Shown here piece after piece: positions 13,560-25,844 of a stretch of DNA of 64,000 bases. The position numbers and the translations under genes are program-made. The notes beneath the pieces are model-generated. The model saw nothing but the letters and a program-made list of their open reading frames with translations. It had not been told where the DNA came from and did no database searches. Origin of the DNA: Ashinkailepas kermadecensis (taxonomy: Eukaryota; Arthropoda; Thecostraca; Neolepadidae); assembly GCA_034440615.1 (NCBI GenBank), contig JAOTOM010004784.1:1-64000 (forward strand), written 5' to 3'. The first letter of the stretch is position 1. Every line of letters begins with the position of its first letter.

Positions 13560-14170
13560 CGCACATCATAGCCGGACGTGCGAATAACTGTGCACCGTGT
13601 CGCTGGCAAGCGGCTATCAGGCGACCGAACGCGCTGTACAACGTTCACGCCGCAATCAAGTCTGGAGACGGTGGGTGAGTCGGGCGTGACATCGTTGCGA
13701 TGTGATCTCTTCAGTGAAAGCAACTCGAGAAGATTGGTGTTCTGCCACACAGATACTGACAGGTGCCATTCCGCGCGTTAGTGGTTCCCCTCACACGACG
13801 GCCCGTTATATGCCTCGGTCTGACGGAGCTTTCCACTGGACAAATCATCATTATCCGAGCGGCGAGCACGCGCCGCGCCGTGCCAACACGCGGCGATACG
13901 ACCGGCGCCCATTTTCAATAACGTTCCAATCGATTTCGCCATCCTGGCTCACTGGCTCGTGATGCATCACGTGCGCCGCGAGCTGACAGAGACTGTACGG
14001 GCGCCTCGCCGCGAGCGCGACCGCGCCAGGTGCGCTCCGGTACACTCTCTGACAGTGTGAGCCGCCGCGGCGCTGACCGGCAGTTGCCAGTGTGGCCGTC
14101 TTCCCATCCGTTGGGTGGGCGTGTGTGGAGGACAACGGTTCGACACGAATCGGACACTGTGTTCTAGGTG
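13560..14170. other. GC-rich non-coding block
   Basis: Overlapping frames up to 123 codons on both strands with no product or splice pattern. It could be a promoter-type island. Nothing firmer is visible. Confidence 0.3.
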
Positions 14171-14924
14171 AGTTGTCGGGTCCGTCAGCCGGGCTGGTTT
14201 GATGACTCGCAGGGACTCAGGTGTGTTCCGGCTCTTCTGGTGCATGTCCGGCGTTTCGGATGTATGCGATCTCCGTCCTCGCGTATATTCTCTTGGCGTT
14301 TCACACGGCACACGTTCCGGCAGTTCCCAGCTAAGCATTTATCCCCCGAAATAGTTTCAGGATAAAATATGTTCTTAATGGTTCCTTTGTATTTGTGAAA
14401 TAACGAAATGTGTCCCCCATGGATTGGTTTCGGACCTCTCAATTCGAAAGGCAAGAAGCTGAACTTCAAGAAACATTTCAAATGACGTTTCATGAACGCG
14501 TTTCAAGTGAAATCCCGGTAACACTTTCCGGAAAACGTTTTCTGGGAATCTATGGGCTTCCCAGTGTCCCAGGCTTCCTTCCTTTGTTTTGTGTCCCATG
14601 GGGCCGTCGGAACTGAAGTCGTTTCTGTTCTGTTCTGTTATATGTTCTATTCTGTAAATATGTTCTGATGTGTTTCTCATGTAGTCTGTTGGTGGAAGAA
14701 TATTCTCAATATCTTGAATATCCCAGTATTCTCCTGACTGCTAATATGCTTGGGCACTCATTTCGTGGTATTGCGTATACAGTATGATGCATACATGTAT
14801 GGGTTGCACTGTTGGATTAAAAGGAGATAGAAAGGTAACTGCCCATACTCCATTCAGCATTTGTGCTTGGGCACCTATTTGTGTTGCTGTATCTGTATCG
14901 ACCTGATAAACCGAGGAGCGAATA

Positions 14925-15689
14925 GTCGGTTTTACAGCGGTAATTTGCTCTCCCGTCTAGTCGCTTTACATCCTTCCAAGTCATTCCTTGCTTCAACTAA
15001 ACATTCCAGACATGAACTAAAAAAGTACATCGAAGAACATTTATTATTAACAAGAATTGATTTCACTCAATTTTCCGAATTTTTTCATTGACAACTTGTT
15101 TCTTGGTGGTGAGAATAAAACGACTAGACTGATTGTTTTAGTATAATGTTCCTTAAACCATTTTATATTCCGAAAACTATATCCCAGTACGCGGCAGGCA
15201 ACAAATCAGTCGGTGCACGAGCGTCCTACTCGTGGGATGTGTTGTGATTATTTATTACTTGTGCGGCGTGAGCATGTCGGCAGTATCAGGTATGGATTTA
15301 TCAACTTGGTTGACATCGATTAAGTGCACTTTTGTTATCATTTTCTCTACCGTTGCTCAGGAAGTTGGCTTATAACCGCATCCTTCGCTAATTTAACCAC
15401 AGCGCCAATTTGTCATCTGGCAGTCATCCGTCCGCTGCCAGATACCGTAGAGCTGAGTGCAGTCTCGACGTAAATTAGAAAGCGTATTGCAATCTGCTGA
15501 TATTCGTAAGTTTACTTCTACTTATTTCAGCAGCGTCAATAGTAAAACCTATTTCGTTATCAAAACTGATGTGATAATTATATTTGCTGGTCGCTTTTAA
15601 TTTATGCAGATCACTATGCCGGGTCTTCTCCCTCTATCTCGTTCCTGAGTCCACGTGACCTGGGAGCAAAGTTCCGCTGTAAAACCGAC
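14925..15689. mobile_element. Non-autonomous DNA transposon (MITE-like), copy 1
   Basis: A 765-bp element with terminal inverted repeats: left GTCGGTTTTACAGCGG, and the right end is its exact complement CCGCTGTAAAACCGAC. Similarity extends inward to about 27 bp (TTTGCTC). TA flanks both ends, as for TA-targeting superfamilies such as Tc1/mariner. No transposase frame is present. It is about 90 percent similar by eye to the copy at 29104. Confidence 0.78.
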
Positions 15690-16029
15690 TAGTGTAAACA
15701 TAATTCGTGGAAAGAACTTCTGGAGCACTGGCTTTGCCATCAACTGGTTGGAACTGTGGAACTGGAACTATCGACTGGAACTGGCTTTGGCATCGAACTA
15801 AGACATTTGCGATCACGGTATGCTGTGCTGATCCCGGGGTACGTCAGGTGCGCTCCTATCACGTGCATAGTGCGAACTGTGCATTTGAGGGAAAAAAAAC
15901 ACCCGTCTCACTGGACTCGACTGGTCAAGGGTTGCCCGGGCCTAGTCAGAACTGGACTGGTCTGGACTGGGCCGGGTTGGTCTGGTCTGGGTTTCTCTGT
16001 CCGAGTGGTCCCGCCGCTGCCTGTCGCAG

Positions 16030-16490
16030 CTGTAGCGGGTGTTGTCAGTGGTGGCGGTGGTCTGGACTGGTCTGGACTGGGCTGGGTTGATCTGGTCTGG
16101 GTTTCTCTGGCCGGGTGGTGCCGCTGCTGCCTGTCGCAGATGTAGCGGGTGTTGTCAGTGGTGGCGGTGGTCTGGACTGGGCCGGGTTGGTCTGGTCTGG
16201 GTTTCTCTGGCCGGGTGGTGCCGCTGCTGCCTGTCGCAGCTGTAGCGGGTGTTGTCAGTGGTGGCGGTGGTCTGGACTGGTCTGGACTGGGCCGGGTTGG
16301 TCTGGTCTGGGTTTCTCTGGCCGGGTGGTGCCGCTGCTGCCTGTCGCAGCTGTAGCGGGTGTTGTCAGTGGTGGCGGTGGTCTGGACTGGTCTGGACTGG
16401 GCCGGGTTGGTCTGGTCTGGGTTTCTCTGGCCGGGTGGTGCCGCTGCTGCCTGTCGCAGCTGTAGCGGGTGTTGTCAGTGGCGGCGGTCG
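16030..16490 (+). repeat. 100 to 110-bp minisatellite, about 4.5 copies
   Basis: The unit contains TGTCGCAGCTGTAGCGGGTG, TTGTCAGTGGTGGCGGTGG and one or two TCTGGACTGG words. Length differs by the number of TCTGGACTGG words, which looks like slippage within the unit. Confidence 0.92.
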
Positions 16491-16589
16491 GACGGAGCGG
16501 CAGTTGGCGTTGGTTCCGCTCCGATGGAGACACCTGACCGTATCACGCACCTGGCCAGATGGCCGCACCGGAGGGGGGGGGGCGTTCAG

Positions 16590-16760
16590 GGGCGGTATGG
16601 CCAACGTCCAGGGACGGTCTGGTCAACGTTCAGAGACGGTCTGGTTAACGGCCAGGGACGGTGTGGCCGGCGCCCGGGAGCGGTCTGGTCAACGTCCAGG
16701 GGACGGTCTGGTCAACGTCCAGGGATGATATGCCCAGCGTCCAGAGATGGAGTGGCCGGT
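16590..16760 (+). repeat. Degenerate GGTCTGGTCAACGTCCAGGGAC repeats
   Basis: About 6 units of 20-28 bp with substitutions. Confidence 0.75.
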
Positions 16761-17494
16761 TTCCAGGTGGACATGCCTGTTGGCTAGGGGCACTGAAGCT
16801 GGTTTTGATGAGAAGAGTAACCGACTGGCTTTGCTGGTGCGCGTGGACGTTTTGCACCAGCGATGGGAACAGGGAGGGGTGCGACGCCGCCGGATGTGGA
16901 GAGCCGAACTGTGGAATTATCTGAGGGCGATCATCATTTCTACTGCAGTCGCCGACTCTAGCGTGACCGTGAACATGGGGAGTATCGGTGTCGGTGCAGG
17001 CCTGCAGCATCAGCGTTCCAGCTGTATATCAGCAAATGTCACTGCAAATCCGTGTCTATTCACCGGCAAAATTCGATCAAAAGAGAGACTACTGGGTGGA
17101 TAAGCCACAAGAACAGATGAATGGGAAAGACGCCACATAATTGTACTATCGACAGCTGGATGAGGCAGCCAGCTGTCATGAGAGTATTGGGCACGTGAGT
17201 GTCGGATGGCCGACAGGAGTGCCAGCCCGGTGAACAGGAGTGCCGAGGTAGGGAACATGAGTGTCGCCCCGGGAAGCGGGAGTGTCGCGCCGATGGTCTG
17301 GGTTCGGCGAGCGCCGTTGCCATCTCTGTGACGCGGACAGCCGTTCGTGACCGTTACGACGCCGCCGTTTAACACGCTTCACTGCATACAAATTGCCGGC
17401 GTCGGCAGCGATTTTCGGCGGTGCGACTCGAAGTCATTGCGCGCGGCTAACGGTGCCAAGGGCGGACACAAGGAGGAGGGCACTGAGAGCATGC

Positions 17495-17760
17495 TAGGCC
17501 TTTACTATGGACAGAGGTAGCCTCCCTTCAGGTCGCGAAGGGTGTCCCTCAGGCCGCGAAAAGCGCCCCTTCAGGAAGGCTTGAGTGCACTCCTCCCCTC
17601 GCTCAACGGATTTTTCAGCGAAAGACTCATCAGTGGAAAAGACCCTTTTCAACACGTTCGAGTGCACCCCTTCCGCCACTCAATTATTTCTTTCCGCCGA
17701 GGGCGTCCCTCCGAAGGCCCCCCCCCAATAAAACAATTCCTGGATCCGTCCCTGAACGGC
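17495..17760. mobile_element. Possible MITE-like fragment, GGATCCGTCCCTG terminus
   Basis: It shares word order (GAGTGCAC..CCCCT.CC, TTTTTCAGCGAA, GGGCGTCCCT, GGATCCGTCCCTG end) with 27015-27365, which ends AGATCCGCCCCTG. Likely two members of one degenerate family. Left limit uncertain. Confidence 0.4.
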
Positions 17761-18057
17761 GCCCTAGAGTGTTCGACTGTGACTGCGTATCAGAGTGAAA
17801 TCGATGCGCCATGAGAATGCCGGGACATTTTCTGGCGTTAAATGTCCACCAGACTGGGTGTCAGCCGGGCGGTGAGGCAACATCTGGACGCCGCCATACG
17901 TGGAGAAACTGCCGTCCACCTCGCGCCCATGCGGCTAATTTGTCTCGTCCGTGGCGACACAGCTGCGGCGAACGCGCCGCGCCAGTCTGGCGTGGTCCGT
18001 GTCCAGCGGTGCATTCAGAGCCCACCTCACATGAGAAGGGGAGGTTGAAGTCGTATG

Positions 18058-18510
18058 TTCACAGTGACAGGACACGTGCGGCACCTGCGTATGTCCACAG
18101 TGACAGGCCACCTACGATACCTGCGTATGTCCACAGTGACAGGCCACCTGCGGCACCTGCGTATGTCCACAGTGACAGGCCACCTGCGGCACCTGCGTAT
18201 GTCCACAGTGACAGGCCACCTACGGCACCTGCGTATGTCCACAGTGACAGGCCACCTACGATACCTGCGTATGTCCATAGTGACAGGCCACCTACGGCAC
18301 CTGCGTATGTCCACAGTGACAGGCCACCTACGGCACCTGCGTATGTCCACAGTGACAGGCCACCTACGATACCTGCGTATGTCCATAGTGACAGGCCACC
18401 TACGGACACCTGCGTATGTCCATAGTGACAGGCCACCTACGGCACCTGTGTATGTCCATAGTGACAGGCCACCTGCGGCACCTGCGTATGTCCATAGTGG
18501 CAGGCCATGT
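18058..18510 (+). repeat. 36-bp minisatellite, about 12.5 copies
   Basis: Unit CACCTGCGTATGTCCACAGT GACAGGCCACCTACGG. The 36-bp period keeps frames open on both strands (up to 304 codons on the minus), which is an artefact. Confidence 0.95.
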
Positions 18511-18718
18511 GCGGCTGCCAGATAATTAGCCGCTGCAAGCCCTGGCTTTTTTAAATTCCATGGTGCAAACAGCATGAGCTGGTATTTGTTGCACGTGATA
18601 CTTATTTTCGCGGAAACTCGACGCTCAATATCACTACGGTTTGCCACAATAGGGATTTGGTGGAAACCTGGAGCTGATACAATGTCCAGCTTGTTACCCT
18701 CGCCGCTCTCCCACACCC

Positions 18719-18771
18719 TATATATGGAGCTGTGAATAGTCCCTGGAGGCCTCCAGGGACTGTTCACAGCT

Positions 18772-18782
<11 letters not shown>
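18719..18782. repeat. 64-bp near-perfect palindrome at the edge of a (TA)n tract
   Basis: Centred at 18750/18751 (CCTGGAGG|CCTCCAGG), with one mismatched pair (GAATAG against GAACAG counterpart). It could extrude as a hairpin. The right arm runs into (TA)n. Confidence 0.85.
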
Positions 18783-18860
<78 letters not shown>

Positions 18861-18961
18861 TATATACACATAAACATACACGTACACGTACACATACACA
18901 TATACATATATATATATATGCGTATACATATACATATGCATATACTTATATACATATATAT

Positions 18962-19020
<59 letters not shown>
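18775..19020. repeat. (TA)n and (CATA)n microsatellites
   Basis: Two TA tracts (about 18775-18855 and 18958-19016) with a CACATACA/CATATG-rich bridge. Confidence 0.95.
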
Positions 19021-19699
19021 CCATTCACATATACATAAACATTCACATATACAGTGCTTTGTGTCAGTGCTTTGTGGTGCTCTATATCTGCTGGTGTCAA
19101 GTTCACACCAGGTGTACAAGAACTGCCAGGTCAGGAACTGCAAAATATGGCGAGGTCGTACCACGTCATATAAAAACTTGGAAAATGTCTCATTCTTATG
19201 GTTTGACGTTGATTGCATGGCAAACCATGTAATCATTTCAATTTGAACCCCATGTGTACACTCTGGCCTCAAAGCATTCCAGTCCCAGGTAGGAACTGCG
19301 CAGCGTACTAGTCTGCCATCCGCCAGCCAGATACCGGGTGCATCGGATTAGTTATGATAGAAACAGCTCTTAAAGCTGTAATCTGCCCTGTTACTCCGGA
19401 TGCAATATTGCGAGAATGCCATCTCCGGCTGTGATGTTTGTTTACTTTATGTGGATCACCGGTCGGCTGCGGCCCATCCTGACGCACCTCACACATGTGA
19501 CCCATCTGAGTCGTGCTGATGCCGGAAGTAGCACAGGACAGAAAAGTGTGTTTCATTATGCGGCGGTTCCAAACTTCCTGTTATTCACTCTGATGAGCTG
19601 AATCTAACGAGGTGCGCAAGAGGCCGCGACCAGACTTTCGATCACCCACCTCGATGGGAGGCACACCGGGGATAATGCACCTGTTTGGCTCGTTTACGC

Positions 19700-19920
19700 A
19701 TGCGTAGCTGCTGTGACGCAGAACAACTGCCGGCGTGTAGCGGTGACCGGAGCGCGGCTGCATCCGGCGAGCCTTCCCACCGCCACTCGGCACTCTGCCA
19801 CGGCGCACACGGAGCTGCTGTGACGCCGACCAACAGCAGCCGGCGCGTGGCGGTGGCCGGGGCGCGGCTGCATCCGGCCGACGTTCGCGCCGCGACCGCC
19901 AGTCGACACCTCACCACGGT
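19700..19920 (+). repeat. About 105-bp tandem duplication, 2 copies
   Basis: Shared words GTAGCTGCTGTGACGC, GGCGTG.AGCGGTGACCGG and GCGCGGCTGCATCCGGC occur in each copy. Confidence 0.75.
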
Positions 19921-19929
19921 GTGACTAAT

Positions 19930-20640
19930 GGATCCCGGGCGACAGGCGGCCAGCCTTAAAGGACGCGCCGGCCGTCACTGCGCCATTTAACGCCGCACAC
20001 ATGGCGCCGCCCGGCCGACCGCCGGCGCCGCGGCGAGACTGGGGGCGGCGACGACACGCCAAAGCTAGGGGCGCCGGCGCCGCGGCAAGACTAGGGACGG
20101 CGACGCAGGACGCCCTGCGTCTGCTGTCGCCGCAGCTGCCTTCCGCAGCTGCCTTCCGCGACGGTCACTGACGCGGCACATAGGCGCTGTGCCGGCTCAC
20201 CGGTCACGTGCCATTGTCAGGTCACTCTGTAGAACCCTGGAGTCACCCTGAGGTCATCCTGAGATCACGCTAAGGTCACTCCGAGGTCGTTCCGTGGTCG
20301 CTCTCAGACAGCGTTGAGGAGCGTGAGAGGTCCCTCTGAGTCCCCTTCGCTCCCTGTGTAGTTCCTCTGAAGGCGATGCCAGACCCCGCTGAGGTCTTTG
20401 AGGTGGCTGACGGCGTGCGCCGCCGCGCGGTGCTCGTGCCGTGACGCCAGCGTCGGTGCCGTTATTCAGCGCCTCCGGACACATCGGCGACTCGATACCT
20501 AGCTGCCGACCGCCGCTCGTCCGGATGATCATCTGCAGCTAATTGCGCTGTGAATGGGCTGCCAAATGGACTGGCAAGTGAGCTGCCAGGTGAGCTGCCA
20601 GGTGAGCTGCCAGGTGAGCTTCCTAGAGCGGCGATCCGCC
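19930..20640. other. GC-rich block with AGGTCA-like words and donor-like repeats
   Basis: A 60-bp near-duplication GGCGCCGCGGC.AGACT (about 20025-20100). A run of GAGGTCA/AAGGTCA words (20220-20290). Four 12-bp GTGAGCTGCCAG units (20578-20620). No gene is recognisable. Confidence 0.4.
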
Positions 20641-21094
20641 ACGTGACCGGTGACGGCTGCTGCGGTCTGGGCGCGATCCGATCGGCCGACCCGTTACCGG
20701 CGGATCGGCGTCGAGGCTGAGACGGCAGCCGCGCCGATGCGAGGTCAATACTCGCGGCCGCTGTTACGGTGGCCGGCTGCATGGACGGCACCGGCAGACG
20801 GCCGCAGCACCGCCCCCGGCGCTGTGGCAGCGACCGGTGTTAATGGCGAGTCAGACGGCCAGATGGCGCGCAGATAGCCGGCCGGCCGGCCACTCTGAGA
20901 CTCCGATATTCTGACGATGGCATGTGTTCGGGCTGATATTGCGCCCACCGTGTTTGACCGGCAACACTGATAGCCGTCAATCGGCAAACCCCAGTACTGC
21001 CGCTCGGTAGGGTCGGTGGCGCCCTGACACTGCCACACGACAGGGTCGATGTCGTCTCAATGCTGTCACGCGACAGGGTCCGAGTCGCCCTAAT

Positions 21095-21760
21095 GCCGCC
21101 ACGTGGCAGGATCGGTGGCGCCCCAGCACTACCACACGACAGGGTCGGTGGCACCCCAGCACTACCACACGACAGGGTCGGTGGCGCCCCAGCACTACCA
21201 CAAGACAGGGTCGGTGGCGCCCCAGCACTACCACACGACAGGGTCGGTGGCGCCCCAGCACTACCACACGACAGGATCGGTGGCGCCCCAGCACTACCAC
21301 ACGACAGGGTCGGTGGCGCCCCAGCACTACCACACGACAGGGTCGGTGGCGCCCCAGCACTACCACACGACAGGGTCGGTGGCGCCCCAGCACTACCACA
21401 CGACAGGATCGGTGGCGCCCCAGCACTACCACACGACAGGGTCGGTGGCGCCCTAATGCCGCCACGTGGCAGGATCGGTGGCGCCCCAGCACTACCACAC
21501 GACAGGGTCGGTGGCGCCCCAGCACTACCACACGACAGGGTCGGTGGCGCCCCAGCACTACCACACGACAGGGTCGGTGGCGCCCCAGCACTACCACACG
21601 ACAGGGTCGGTGGCGCCCCAGCACTACCACACGACAGGGTCGGTGGCGCCCCAGCACTACCACACGACAGGGTCGGTGGCGCCCCAGCACTACCACACGA
21701 CAGGGTCGGTGGCGCCCCAGCACTACCACACGACAGGGTCGGTGGCGCCCCAGTGCTGCC
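21095..21760 (+). repeat. 33-bp minisatellite, about 20 copies
   Basis: Unit GGTGGCGCCCCAGCACTACC ACACGACAGGGTC. One variant unit (TAATGCCGCCACGTGGCAGGA) recurs at about 21090 and 21453, which marks a higher-order duplication. Frames of 280-402 codons on both strands are repeat artefacts. Confidence 0.96.
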
Positions 21761-21769
21761 ACGCGGCAG

Positions 21770-22780
21770 CCGATGGCGCGTGCCACCGAGCGACTGCGCC
21801 CGACTCCAGCTGACCCCATGGGAGAAGGTCACCGCAGTTCTGCAGCTCAGGATGGAGAGGAGAGGGAAGCGTGAAACCTCAAGCCGCCTCGGCGCGGCCA
21901 TTGTCAGTGCAGCAGATTGCAGCACCAGCTGCAACTCCCCGACTATCACCGTCATTTGGCGCGACCCGCACAGAAACCGCGCGCCTTGCGCGCGTGGCAG
22001 TGTCGTCACATAATAACCGGCCGGCGGGCAGGCCGCGTGCGTTCTCACCGCTCCCCGGCCAGCTTACCTTGCCGCTCGACGGACGACAGCCCGACGCCGA
22101 CCGAGCGGCTCATGTAGCCCAGTGACGCCACCAGCCGCGATCGAGGCCGAACTGATGGACGAAACACAACGGCGCCGCCGGGAAAGCCGCCCGGCCGCGA
22201 CCGTGCCCGGCAGCAGCCTATGGAAGTGCAGATGAGCCGCTTTTGTGATGATCAGCTCGTGCTCCGGCACATCGAGCGTCGCCGCAGCCATCTCAGAGAC
22301 ATCGCAGCTGGTCGGGCCGCGCCTCCAGACAGCTGGCCAGTCTGGCCACTCCACTGGTAATCGGTCACCCGAAGCACCGCATTGGCCGCTGCACTGGCCT
22401 GACTGGCTTGACTGGCTTAGACATGCCATCGTGAAATGCTAGAGCGCCGACGACCCGACACATGGAATCGGAAGATCCGTCTGGAGGGTCGCGAACTCGC
22501 GAAGGTGAAAGCCGGGTGCTGTCTATTTTCCACGCCGCGTAGATCCACTGTGTATGGCGGAGGAGTGTCGAAATGCTGACTGAAGCAGTAGAAACTCGTG
22601 GGCAACATCAGACTTCTCCACAATTTCTGGTTCTGTGCTGCTGTCTTTGTTTGATTGGTATTTTCAGCGAAAGCAAGCTTTCTCCAATTGTACTCGTGAT
22701 ATAGGGTCAAACGTAGTGCTGGTACATACAATGTAAGGAGAGTGCAATGGATACTAAGATAGCTTCAAGAGTAAGATGCT
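21770..22780. other. GC-rich to mixed non-coding, no feature seen
   Basis: The long minus frame ending near 22048 is an extension of the 33-bp array frame. Nothing else stands out. Confidence 0.35.
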
Positions 22781-22789
22781 TGCACTCCT

Positions 22790-23095
22790 AAGTAATCAGG
22801 ATCGCCGTATTCCGACATCCTGCGAAAGTAGTCGGATTCTGTGTCCGGCCAAATTTTTGCTACCATTTAGCGAAACATTAAGCAGGTTGCCAAAAGTCAC
22901 GCTCCGTGTGACATTTTCGCCTACAGTCAAGCATGTTCCAGCTCTGGGCCTTGCCAATCGTAATGGCTCGGCATCAAAGGAACCGAGTCCATCCTCGATA
23001 CATAAAGGGAAAATCAACACAAAATCCATCTTATTCTCTCGCGACAGACCGCTTGCTCTAGTCGCAGAGGTCACTGCTCTTCACGGTTAGAACGC
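22790..23095. other. Frame-open block of unknown origin
   Basis: Open in the plus frame (22776-23090) and in the minus frame (22796-23074: RLARPRAGTCLTVGENVTRS). It is not repetitive within the window, and both translations look protein-like. I cannot assign either, and a transposon or pseudogene fragment is possible. Confidence 0.2.
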
Positions 23096-23649
23096 CCACA
23101 GCCACCCGAAATGCAATTGTCCGCGAACAAAACATGAACCAGCCACATATTTGGCCTCTTTGTGTTCGAACAACGGAAAATGGAGCGGGGGCGCTGCTCT
23201 AATGGCTTTGCGATGCGTCATTACGCGCGGCTGAGTCAAGGTCACAGCTGAAACACACGGTGACAACGACCTGGCAGGACAGCCGGCCGGAGGCACGGCT
23301 GCGGTCTGGCCAGCGGCCGCGTGTCAGGCTCCTGACACGTCCGAGCATCCGGCTCACGCTGCAGCCGCCGACAGCATCACACCATCGGCCAGACGTGTGC
23401 ACCGGTATCGTGGCAGTGTGCCGGGCAGTCCGATGAGTGAGTCTGCAATCTATACACTACCGACACATTGCCGGCAGACTAGATGCGCCCTTTGCTCCAT
23501 TTACTCTTGTGAGACGCCAGAATTCGCGCACGCCTGTGAAGCAACCATCCATAATAATCAACCAGCTTTAGAAACAGCTGCAATGGCCGACCATAGCAAC
23601 CAACAGCAACCAGCCATAGCAGCCAACCGTACCAACCGGCCACGGCGAC

Positions 23650-23998
23650 AAGCCGCAACAAGGATGCCCTAACAGCCGACCCTGCCAACCAGCCGCAACA
23701 AGGATGCCCTAACAGCCGACCCTACCAACCAGCCGCATCAAGGATGCCCTAACAGCCGACCCTACCAACAAAGCCTAAAGCCCCAACAAGGAGACCACCA
23801 ACCAGCGGGATGCCCTAACAGCCGACCCTACCAACCAGCCGCAACAAGGATGCCCTAACAGCCGACCCTACCAACCAGCCGCTGCAAGGATGCCCTAACA
23901 GCCGACCCTACCAACCAGCCGCAACAAGGATGCCCTAACAGCCGACCCTACCAACCAGCCGCTGCAAGGATGCCCTAACAGCTGGCCCTGCCAACCAG
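23650..23998 (+). repeat. 40-bp minisatellite, about 8 copies
   Basis: Unit AACCAGCCGCAACAAGGATG CCCTAACAGCCGACCCTACC with AAC/TGC and CAT variants, interrupted once at about 23770-23815. Confidence 0.92.
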
Positions 23999-24239
23999 CG
24001 ACAGCAGCCATGCTCGGTATGTGCTGGACTCAGTCTGGGGATAACAGGCGGAATATAGAGTGCTTATCGGCGCGGCCGACCGTCCAGCCGAACACAACCG
24101 GCCGTGCGGCGTCGGACGCGGATGCACGTGAGTGATAATTCATTCTCCGGTCATTGGGAGGCGGGTTTTTGCCGCCGCCGGTGCTCGGCGTGCGGAACCT
24201 TATGCGTCTGGCCACCACGGTGGGGCCGGCTGGGGTGGC

Positions 24240-25840
24240 GCGCACCTGCTGAGTAACGTCCAGTGAGGAGGCGTCGGAGAGAGTCGGGCAGCGTCATCGC
24301 GCCTCCTGAGGAACCCCGGCACTCGATGAAGGTGGTGACCCCACTTTTCCAGTCAATCGCCGTCAGCGGAAGAGCTTTATGACCTCACAAATGAGCTCTA
24401 ATCGACTGAGGTACAAATTGGGGATGCCTTTCTCTGCACGCTTGTTCTGTAATTGATGTGAAACTGGCATGTCAGGAACAATGGCTGCGTGGGGTGGGTG
24501 TATAAGCCGCATTGCCGGTGAATTACGACTGTAAATACTATTCGTGACAACCTCTGCCATTCCAGATTTGGGCCTATTAGTGCGTATTTGCCATCACAAT
24601 ATGATCTTGCTTCATTCGCTTACATTAAAAAACACGCAGACATCTTCTTTTGCCAAATGGGGTGGCATGGGGTGGGGTGGCTTGATTCGTCACCAAGCAG
24701 TTGATGATGTGCTTACCTGCAGCCAGTGGCGCAGGCAGCATTTTCTTAGGGGGAGGGGCGACACAAAAATATGTCAAGAAATAGAAAACGCGTGGACATT
24801 TTTTTGGCATTGTTGTGAAAATATCAAAATTTCCTGTTTGATCTAGTGTACTTTTGGTTGTTACGGGGGGACCCCCTTGACTGCGCCTTTGCCTGCAGCC
24901 TTACCGACACATTTGTCCCCGGTATAAGTTCTGATGGCAATGTAAATACATTTAATATTAATGTTAATGCAATTTAGAGCCAGTGAAGTTGTCACAGACA
25001 TGACAATGGAATCGGTAAGACCTCTTAGCATGTATCCGTAAAAGAGTATTCTTGGACAGATTGCCATGGCACTACGATTGTTTCACTACACCCGACTGAT
25101 GCGCCCCTAAACCCCAATAACAACACTACACCCGACTGGACTCAGCTGGAGGCTTCCTTTTTTGATGCCGATCGCGTGGGAGCCAGGACTGATTCTGCAT
25201 AGGAATACATTTTTTCCGTATCTCTGGCACGTAAGCAGGAAGTCGACGGCTCCCATGTGTATGGTTAGTGGACAGAGAATCAGCGGTTCCCATATCCATG
25301 GTCAGTGGTCAGATAATGAATGGTCCCTGATTCTATGGTCCATGGCATGGGTGTCACTTTGCGAAATTCATTGGGGGGGGGGGGGGACTTTTCCGATGGT
25401 TAAAGTTTCCCCGAAAAACCACTTATCTAGTGTGCTACCATAGGACCAATAGCTTAGGTTCGGTCTGATTGGGAAATGTGTGTGTGGGGGGGGGGGGGGC
25501 AAGTCAATGATTCAGAGGGTCAGTGTGCTCCCCTAATGTATGGAAAGTGACACCCGTGGTCTGTGGCCAGGGAGGAAGCAGTTCCCACCGAGCCAGAGTC
25601 TCTGACACTTGAGTCGTGGTCAGTGGTTGAGGGGTGGGAGGAACAGCCACTCATGAAGCCATTCCAGAGTCCACTGTGAGAGCTCATTTAAACAGCTGAT
25701 TATTCTTTTGAACTTGAACAACACTCCATGGTTGTTCCTTCCGTCTTTCACACAATTCATCCGAGTGCATAGCAAGTGGATGGTATCGATATCAGCATCG
25801 ATATTCTAAAGACGTGCCGTGGCTATGTGACATGGCTCTC
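24240..25840. other. Non-coding, mixed
   Basis: Contains two G-runs (about 25373-25386 and 25487-25499) and a CAGTGGCGCAGGCAGCA word (24724) of the kind found at transposon ends. No gene is seen. Confidence 0.4.
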
Positions 25841-25844
25841 CCTC

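Noticed and set aside
21060..22048. Frames of 280 to 402 codons on both strands
   Set aside because: They are translations of the 33-bp array and its flanks. The same peptide unit repeats, and three frames are open at once.
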